A stretch of DNA of 64,000 nt from Hippopus hippopus (lineage: Eukaryota > Mollusca > Bivalvia > Cardiida > Cardiidae), in the NCBI GenBank assembly GCA_946811185.2, contig OX328097.1, positions 54,403,063 through 54,467,062 of the forward strand. Reading direction: 5' to 3'. Below are positions 31,703 to 41,400 of this stretch, piece by piece; position 1 is the stretch's first letter, and each line of letters starts with the position of its first letter. The position numbers and the translations under genes are program-made. The notes below the pieces were generated by a model that was not told the origin of the DNA, made no database searches, and saw only the letters and a program-made list of their open reading frames with translations.

Positions 31703-34344
31703 CAGGGGTAAAAGTTTTCCGTATTGTGACGGAATTCCGTATTTTCAGGGGCCGACCAGGTCATTTTTCCAAATCGTTTAAATCTGAGGAGAAAATTTTT
31801 TTTTTGGGGGGGGTAGGGGGGTACCCCTTTATCACGTATCTATTGCAAGTCAATAGATTTCCAGATGCCGTATCAATAAAATTTATTGCCCCACTGCATT
31901 TGCTTTGTCCGGGGATGATCTCGGTCATTAATGTCTCCCGTCAAACGCACTCGCCCTAAAAACAATGAAATTCAAAGAATTTTGTAATTTCGGGGATAAT
32001 TTGCACCGAAATGTTTATAGTCACTCACTCTTGCTTAGGGTTTCCCGGTTCTAAATATATATGCTGAACCGGAACGTTCTAAGGTTATCGTATGATCTTG
32101 TATTGTTTGTGTCCAAAATGTTGCGGCTGTGTTTTGATCGGTTTGCCGACTTTAACATTTTTGCCGCTAGGATTGTAAAACAAAATAAAGCATTAACAAA
32201 GCCCTTCGTTTTAGGGGACAAATATTGGCTGCAATTTGATTATTTGCTAGCGAAAGATGGCTCAGTTTAAATTATCTTTGATCTTTTCAATAACAAATGG
32301 ATGTCAGAGCTGGGGATCGGCAACTATCTTCCGAAGTTGACAGTACGTGCTACTCAAATGCCGAAGCGACCGAAAAAGGGGGAAAAGTTTCATTCATACA
32401 CTGTAGTCCGATTTGTAGTGGTGGGCCAATGATTGACTATAGTCGAAAGTCAGTTGGTTGTGGCTTCTGATTGCGATTAGCTCTTGAGAAATCCCGGAAT
32501 CGATTGCAGTCGGTACCGAAGCTCGCTCGGTCGTGAAACGTGAATACTGGTTTGTAGCGCTTGGTTTTGTGACTGATATTAATCACACTCTAGGATTCAA
32601 TATAGTGATAACAAACACGAAAATTGGCCGGAAAAATGAGAAAGAAATTTTTGTCCATGGATGTCTTGTCAAAACTCGACAACTCGGCAAGTTTCTTATT
32701 TGATCCCAGAGACCGGGTTTTGACGCTTGGAAATTTGAAATGACATGTCTTTGACGCAGAAAAATATTTGTTTAATTGTCAATCTGACGCATGAAATTAT
32801 CGTCAAGAGCTTCATATAACCTAGCTTGTGCGCATCCGGCAGAAATATGGGCTAAACATGATCAGTATAAAATGTGAAGGACGCGCGTGATCTAATGAAG
32901 CTGGCGAGTCATTTACGAGAACGTAATAACGGTGTTAATCCTCTGATCTAGTGTAAAGTGACAGATTATAAAGTTACCTGCTATTCAATATGACTAACTG
33001 ATGTCAAATCATGTGGTAATACTTCTCCAGAAATTAATTGACAGGAAAAATTGATCGCCAAGAAAAACGTGAAAACCCATGACACTACCATGATCAGCGT
33101 GGCATCGTCCGATCAGAGGGACTTCAAACTATCTTCTCATCTTTAATAATGAATTTAAACAGTGAATTTACACAAATCTCTGAATAAAACAATAAGTGGA
33201 ATCTAAAATTCTGTCATGAGTGAAAAAATTGTTGTTTTATGAAATGAAAATATGGATCTAAAGCGTGGGGGGGGGGGGGGGGGTTTGTCTGCAAATGCTT
33301 GAAATATGTCTGAATTTTTTTTAACTGGTTTGGAAATTAAAATTTAAAGATCAAAATAAATGATATTAAATAAAGTAAAAAAAAAATTAAAGTACAAAAC
33401 ACCACATCTTTATAAACTTAATATCATGTAGACAAATTGTCAAAGTATTTAAAGCAAAAAGGCATTCTCAGTTTAATGGAGAAAGCGATTGTACATCCAA
33501 TAGCTAGTTGGTTTGCTCTTCCGGTTACAAAGTGATAATCATTTTTACATTTAAACTGATTGCCCCACACTGCCGATTTGATAGATTTTTTACAGGAATT
33601 GGACCAGTTCCATGGTATATCACTTGCCTGCTTGTTTTAGCAAACATTAGAATTGATTTTGTCAAAAATGTTTGCACATTTTAGGAAAGGTTCTTAAAGT
33701 GTTTGAAGAGCTTTTAACAGTGAACATGTAGATCTATCTATAAAATCTTGTTTGCGCATGTCGCATGGAAACAGTCTATCTTTTAATAGGCTGTCATTAA
33801 AACTTGATATTTTAATGAAATTAATATGTAGTTTAGATCTGAAGCCCCAGCCTTGTTTGTGTACCCCCAACTCCAGTTACCAAAGGGTACAAACACCTGA
33901 TTTTATTCTTTTGACAGAAATTTAGCACATGTGATTGCATTTTAATGAATCAAATATTAAATACTAATATGTCCTTTTCTCATACTTGTTGTACTTTCAA
34001 ATACAAAACTGATGTAGGGCTAATCTGATTAGGTCCTGTGTACAAAATGGAGATAAAAGAGGACAAAAATAACATGGGTGCTAAAAACTTTGAGATTTTC
34101 TTAGGTTTTAGCATATCACATCTTTCATTCTTTTCAAGATTTTTTCAACTTTATAATGCTAAAACTGGATCTCATTAGAGGAATTTGATGCTTATAAAAT
34201 AGCTAAATCTCAGGAGCTTCCGGGGGCCTTCGGCCCCCTGGACCCCTGGCCAGGGCGTTGCCCTGGACCCACTGGGGGCCCTAGCGGCCCCCAGGCCCCC
34301 AGCTCAATTTTCAGTATTTTCAGATTTTTTAACTTTTACCCCTG
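31703..34344. mobile_element. 2.6 kb hAT-like element, no transposase
   Basis: The ends are inverted: CAGGGGTAAAAGTT at 31703 and AACTTTTACCCCTG ending at 34344. The hexamer TATTAG flanks both sides (31697-31702 and 34345-34350). CAGGGG ends recall hAT elements, but those usually duplicate 8 bases. The right end holds three GC-rich hairpins (34222-34294). No transposase could be found, so it is non-autonomous or decayed. A run of 17 G lies at 33267-33283. Confidence 0.6.
34222..34294. repeat. Three perfect GC-rich hairpins
   Basis: 34222-34238: GGGGGCC-TTC-GGCCCCC. 34250-34266: CCAGGGC-GTT-GCCCTGG. 34272-34294: CTGGGGGCC-CTAGC-GGCCCCCAG. All are perfect stems set in AT-rich sequence, 50 bases from the end of the element at 31703-34344. 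Confidence 0.9.
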
Positions 34345-34999
34345 TATTAGGTTCTTTTTTATGTATTTCATTAATTTACTTTTTTTTGATAAAGCACCCT
34401 ACTTCAAACTGTCTTTGTTCTCAAGAAGTGCTCCACTGAACACCAAAAAAGATTCAGTCATAATTGCCTAGATTATTATTGATTAATCAGCAAAGCCTAG
34501 AAATTGCCAAAAGAGAAAATTGTGTTTTCACTAACATAGTGGTTGTATAATAATTAGAGATAACTTATTAAGTTGGAAAATTCTCCAAGGAAATGCTGTA
34601 TATTTTAGAATTGCTGGCGCAGCATTAAACTTTAGAGTATCTCTGTGTGCCTTTTCAATTTTCCTTCATGGGTTTGTTGATTTATCAAAAATTATGACAG
34701 TATTGGGGGATTGCATTTCCTTACACTGAATGATTTGGTAACAATGAATGATAGGCTCAAGGTTACCTCATACATTCATTGCAGACTTTTGAAGGATAAG
34801 TTTTGGTTCTTTCTTTCTATCAATTGCTTTACATGTACATATTCATTTTGCCTATTGAGTGATACAGAGTAATAATGGCTCTCTAAATATGCAACATTTT
34901 TCCATACTTTGAAAGATTCTGTAGTTTCAAAAAAATTCCCTTTTCATATAATTTCAGCCAAACATCATAACCAGCTAAACAACAAAGAGAGCTCAAAAG

Positions 35000-35419
35000 A
35001 TGTTTGGAAGCTGTTGCCAAAGGGTGTTGTACAGACCTATCCTTCACAGATATAATTGGAAAAACAATCAAAGGATAGGAAATCTTTACCATAAACTTAT
35101 AGAACAATTGAAATTTTATTCAACAACATTAAATAATCAAGAATCAATCAAAGTTAAACTAGATGATGAAATTTTTAAATCTGTTTTGACCCCAGAAGTT
35201 CTTTTTGTTAATAAATTATTTAAAGAAAATGGACATGAATTGCGGATAGTAGGAGGTGCTGTTAGGGATCTGCTAATGGGAAAATCTGCAGATGACCTTG
35301 ACCTTTGCACCACAGCGACACCGCCAGAAATGAAAGATATGTACCATAAAGCTGGAATACGGGTGTTGACTCTGTCAGGTGAAAAACATGGCACCGTATC
35401 CATTAGAATCAATGATAAG
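35000..35419 (+). CDS. TRNT1: TRNT1-B exon 1 (presequence, motif A)
   Basis: ATG with A at -3. Encodes the basic presequence, then [20 protein letters not shown] and the catalytic motif, up to IRINDK. Donor GTAAAT. The same IND-K boundary is used in copy A. Confidence 0.92.
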
Positions 35420-38400
35420 GTAAATAGTACATGTAGTTATACTATATATGTAATAAGTTTAGACTCTGTGTTTGTACCTCTGCTAAATAAATGTTTTAAC
35501 TCTTTACCAGTTAATCCCATGTTTAACTCTTTACCAAATGACAAAGCCTTGTCCAAATTGAAAGCATTTGCAAGTTAGAAGTAACCCAAATCATGATTTC
35601 AGTCTTTGATAGGATAGAAAACACTGTGGAAAAAGGACAAAATGCTGGTTACAAGTATTATCTTCTTTTCCTACGCTTTCTTTTCAAACGCTTTCTCTCT
35701 CGGGGTTGTTGAAACTCGAATTTGTGTGGTAAAGGGACTGAAGAAAACCTTTGAAAACCCTATTTGAAGAAACACCCATGGCATTGGGTTTAAGATAATG
35801 AATATAGAATTACAATACAACTATTAACTCTTTATCAAACGACAAAACTATAGACTTATCCAAATTGAAAGTATTTACAGATGACAATATAAATGTGACT
35901 TAAAAATTGAAATTAATTTTGGAAGGTCAGAAAACATTGTGGGAAAAGAAGAAAATGCTGGTTACCAGCATTTTCTCCTTTTCCCACAATGTTTTCAAAA
36001 GCACTCTTCCTCAGAGTTGTTTAAAGTTTGGATTGTTTGGTAAAGGGTAAACAGAGATGTCTGATTTCTATTTAAGCAAAATTTTGATGTCACAACTTTG
36101 AGAGTAGACATTAAAACAGATGGACGACATGCAGTTGTACAGTTTACCAAAGATTGGAGATTGGATGCACTTCGAAGAGATTTGACCATTAATTCACTTT
36201 TTTTGGGTATTACTTATCTTTTTTTTCCCTGATGCCACAAATAAATTTTAGTGAAACCTGCTTAAACCCTGTACATAACAGAAGTAAACAATCCTGTGTT
36301 TGAACGACTCTGTGAAAGAAGCCTTTTGAAAACATTGTTGGGAAGGGGGAAAATGCTGATAACCAGCATTTTCTCCTTTTCCCACAATATTTTCTAACCT
36401 TCCAAAGTTAATTTCAATTTTTAAGTCACATTTATATTGTCATCTGTAAATACTTTCAATTTGGATAAGTCTATAATTTTGTCCCTTAATAGGAAAGATC
36501 TCGTCATTTGAATCTTATTTTTGTGCCTTTTTGTTTTTTGTTGCGTGGTTTAGAGTAAAACTAAGATACTTTTAAATCTTACGTTGAAAGCTTTGAGAAA
36601 ATGGTGTTAAACTAACCATTAGATGACAAAATTTTAGTCTTGTCCAATTTGAAAAGGGGGCTCAATGCATCTGCAAAAAAGTATCAACTCAGGTCAGCCT
36701 GCGCAGGCTGACCTGGGCCAGATTTTTTTCTGTTGGTCAATTTTCTGCATTTCAAAGATCATTCTACCCCAACATCCAGTTTATTGTTAAACAGAATGGA
36801 TTTTTTGGTCCATAATTATGTGATGACTTGCTTGGTATAATGCATTATGGAGATGCATTAAGCCCCCTTTACTAGAGCATGGCTCATTTATTTAGAACTC
36901 AAGGGAATAGCTCTTTCAGCGTCAAGTATATGAGCCATGCTCTAGTAAAAGGGGGCTTAATGCATCTCCGTGATCCATGGTACTAAGCAAGCCGTCACAT
37001 ACTCGTGGATCTAAAAGATCCACTTTTTTTAACAACCAAGTTAATCATGAGATAGACTAGTCCTTGGGCATACAGAAAATTGACCAATAGCGAAAAGTTT
37101 CGGCCCAGGTCAGCCTGCGCGGATTGCGCAGGCTGACTTGGGTCGATACTTTTTGCAGATGCATTAAGCCCCCTTTTCACAGAGCACGGCTCATATAAAC
37201 TTGACCTCTTCTGATGGTTGAAAATAGAATCCCCTGAAAATCAGAAAGATTTTTGTCTGATAGGCCTGGCTAAACAAGTGGACAGTAGAGATTTAGGATC
37301 TGTTTTGTTGAGTCTGATCTTGATCTATGCCACTTGCTCAAGTTGCTGAGGTTTTTTTAGTTTTTTTTTTTTTTTTACTATGGCACTGCAAAGATAAATA
37401 TTTCAATTTCTCTTCATCTTGATTTATGCAGCCATGCCTGGCAAAAAGGGGCGTATTACATCGCTGTGGTGCAATATACCAAGCAAGCCATCACAAATCA
37501 CCACTTTTTGCACCTAACAGCTTAATCATAAGGTAGACTTGTCCTTGGGCATACAGAAGATTGACTAATAGCGAAAAGTTTTGCTTGAGGTCAGCCTGTG
37601 TGGACTGCAGGCTGACCTGACTCGATACTTTTTGCAGATGCATTTAGCCCTCTTTTCACAGAGCATGGCTCAAATGTTCAAACTAATGGGTAATCTAGCA
37701 TACAGAGTTAAAGATCTTGAGTATGTTATACTTGAGCAGAGCTCTTGAAAAAAGGGGTTTAATGCAACTCTGTGATGCGTTACACCAAACAGGACATCAC
37801 ATAATTCCTGATCCATACAATCAATTTAGTTAAACTACTAACTAAATCATGAGATAAGCCAGTCCTTTGACATGCAGAAAATTGACCAGTAGCAAAAAGT
37901 TTCAACCTACATGTAGGTCAGCCTGCGCAGACTGCGCAGGCTAACATGGGAATGATACATTGTGTAGATGCATTAAACCTTCTTTTCACAGAGCATGGCT
38001 CATTTTAATTTCAGATTTTGATGGATATATTTACGACTATTTCAATGGGCTAGAAGATGTAAAGAATAGAAGAGTAAGGTTTGTTGATGACCCAGACAAA
38101 AGAATTAAAGAGGATTACCTTCGGATACTGCGATACTTTAGGTACTTTAATTACATAATTATATCATTCTATCAGTTTTGCCTTAACTATCAGACTGCAA
38201 AAGTTTAGGCTCGTCCAAATAGAAAGATGAAGCGTAAGAAAATTTTGACATCACGCGAGACCTACCTTCGGTCTCGTGCGATATCAAATTTTCTCACGCT
38301 GCTTGAATTAAATACAAGCACCAGAAAAGTTACTACAGCATAATAATCTGTATATATATACTGTATAAGAAGAGGAACAAGTACCTAATTGTTCTATTTG

Positions 38401-41400
38401 CTTGATCAAGGTTTTATGGTAGAATTGCTGAACATCCAAATGACCATGAGGAAAGCACTCTACAGTCTATAAGGCAAAATGCGCAAGGCCTAGATAGTAA
38501 GTATGTAAAGTTTATATCATTTACGTCAGAACCTAGCATATTAATCCTTTACCAGATGACGAAAATTTAGACTTGTCCAAATTGAAAGCATTTGCACACG
38601 ACAAACTGAGTGTGACTCAAATGTTGAGATTTGTCTTGGATAAAAGAGAAAATATAGGAAAAGCAAATGCTGGTTAAGGTTACCAGTATTTTCTCCTTTT
38701 CTCAAAATGTTTTCAGAATCTTACTGCCTGTAGGTTTTTAAAACTAAGGAATTTGTGGTAAAGGGTTAAATGTTTTGTCACCAAATAAGTAAATTCAACC
38801 ACTTTTTCACAAGCAGACAATGGAAGAGATCTTTTTCATTATGGTTTAGAGTAATTTGTGAATAGTGTAGGTTTAAAATCAGATTCTATGATTTGTGAAG
38901 TCTGATGATATTTTTGCAATGAACAAAAGCCTCCTTTATTGCCTATAGTAGTGAAAGGGTTTCAATGTTTTTGAGAAAGAAAGCATTCTGGGAAAAGGAG
39001 AAAACCAGTAACCAGCATTTTTTCTTTTTTCCATAGTGTTTTCTACCCTTTCAAAGTTGAAAGGAAAATTCCACAATTTGAGTCACATTTAATTTGTCCG
39101 CAAAAACCAAGGATTAGGATAAGTAAAAAAATTAGTTGTTTGGTAAAGATTTAAACTGTCACCAAACAATCACATGTGTTAAGTTGTTAATGTTCTTACA
39201 GGAAAACAGCTTTTGAAAATATCATGGTGAAAGGAGAACATGCCATTAACCAGCTTATTCTTCTTTTGGCACAGTTTTATCTACCCTTCTTAGAGACAGT
39301 TCTCATCATTTGAGCCACATTTACTTTGTATCATACAAATATTTTCAATACAGATAAGTCTAAAATTTTGTGTTCTGGTAAATATTGTAACTACCACATA
39401 GATGGTATAAAAAGTTTTAGCAATTTTCAGTAAAAGTCCAAATATTGTCACTGCAAAGTTCTTTTCACCATAAATTCTCACAGTATCAGTGTGGATCAAA
39501 GATCCTACTGCATGTTTTCTGCAGTCTGATCTTGATCTAAAATGTCTGCAATAGGACACCGAGTGGTACTACCTAGCATTATTGGGGTAAATAATGGACC
39601 ATGTTTATAAAGAAAAATTTAATTTGTACTCTGTCTTTTGTGTATGTGTAGATATATCAGGACAGCGAATTTTGGTGGAACTGAGAAAATTGATCCTAGG
39701 CAGGTTTGCAGATGATATCATTAAAGTTATGATTGACGCTGGTGTAACTAAATATACAGGTAAATAAAAAAAAATTTGTTTGTTTGTTTTGCTTCTTTCT
39801 TTTAACTTTATTTTCATAATGTCAAAGAAATGTACATAAATTTGTCTTTTTTTTTTCAAAGGGGGAAGAGGAGGGGGGGGGTCTAAAGGTTAAGATTTCA
39901 AAAGCAAAGGATGTACGAGGGCCAGTCAATAATTTTGAGAACTCTACTCACTATTTAATAACTTTTGAACGAATCATAATGAGATTTGGTATGATCAAAC
40001 ATCAAGTATTTTCCAGTTAGTACGATGTACGTGGAAACTTGTGACGTCACGTTTAGCGACGCCATAGCAATATTCTGACGTCACGTTAAGCGCGTCTGTT
40101 CGAAAATGGCGTCAACCAGTGTAAACGAGCAACGTGTTGTGATAAAATTTTATACGTTACTTGGGAAGTCTTTCGCCAACGTTCATGACGATTTGCATAG
40201 AGTTTATGGAGATTCTTGTGTATCAAATAGTGCTATTTGGAAATGGATGAATTGCTTTAGGGAAGGAAGAGAATCTACCAAAGATGACACTCATACTGGC
40301 AGACCCGTGATGGTAAAACGCAAACAAAATATAGCAGAAATTCAGAAATACATTTTTGAAGATAGAAGAGTAACAGTTGAAAATGTTGCAGGACATTTTG
40401 GTATTTCATACGGCACAGCTCAGGACATTATGACCAATAAGCTCAGAATGCGATGTGTTTCTGCAAGGTGGGTACCACATTTGTTGCTTCCGGAGCAAAT
40501 GGCGTTATGGGTCAAAAGTTGCCGTGAATATTGTCAACAGTACAATGACGAGGGTGAGTCTTTTCTTAACCGTGTCGTGACATGTGATGAAACGTGGATA
40601 CACTTTTTTGAGCTGGAAAGTAAACAACAGAGTACAGTTTGGAAGCATCCAAGTTCGCCTTCACTGACAAAAGCACTGATTTCCAAGTCATCTGGTAAAG
40701 TTATGGCCTTAATATTTTGTGATATTCAAGGAATACTTTTAAATCACTTTGTTCCACAGAAAACAACAATTACTGGATGTTACTATGCAACAGTTATTAA
40801 GAATGAACTACTGCCTGCTATAAAGAGAAAGCGCCCACAACTTCTGAGGTCTGGCATGTTACTTCACCACGATAATGCGCCAAGCCATAGCAGTCATGTT
40901 GTATCTGACACTCTTCAAGAACTGGGTACAGAACTGTTACTGCACCCACCCTACAGCCCAGATTTGGCAATTTGCGACTTTTGGCTGTTTCCAACTTTAA
41001 AAAACAAGTTACATGGTCAGAAGTATGAGTCCCGTGAGGAGTTGAGGTGTGCTGTAAACAGACATCTGAGGGACATGTCACGTGACGGCCTGCAGCACAT
41101 GTTTCGTTTGTGGGTCGAGCGATGGGATAAGTGCAAACGATGCAAGGGACGTTACTTTGAGAAGGAATAGAAGTCAAAGATATGTTACGGTACATCAAGC
41201 ATATTCTTATTATAGACAGAGTTCTCAAAATTATTGATGGGCCCTCGTAGGGTTTAGAGTTTGAAAAACATTGTGGAAAACAGGCAACTCCTTTTAGCAA
41301 GCAGAAACTTGTCTAATTTTCAAAGCTTTTTTTCAACCCAGTACCAAATAGTCACCAGTTTTAACAACCCTGTGTAAGAAAACATTGTGGAAAAAGGAGA

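Noticed and set aside
40818..41300. 160-residue antisense frame
   Set aside because: Complement of the mariner transposase gene; no independent signals.
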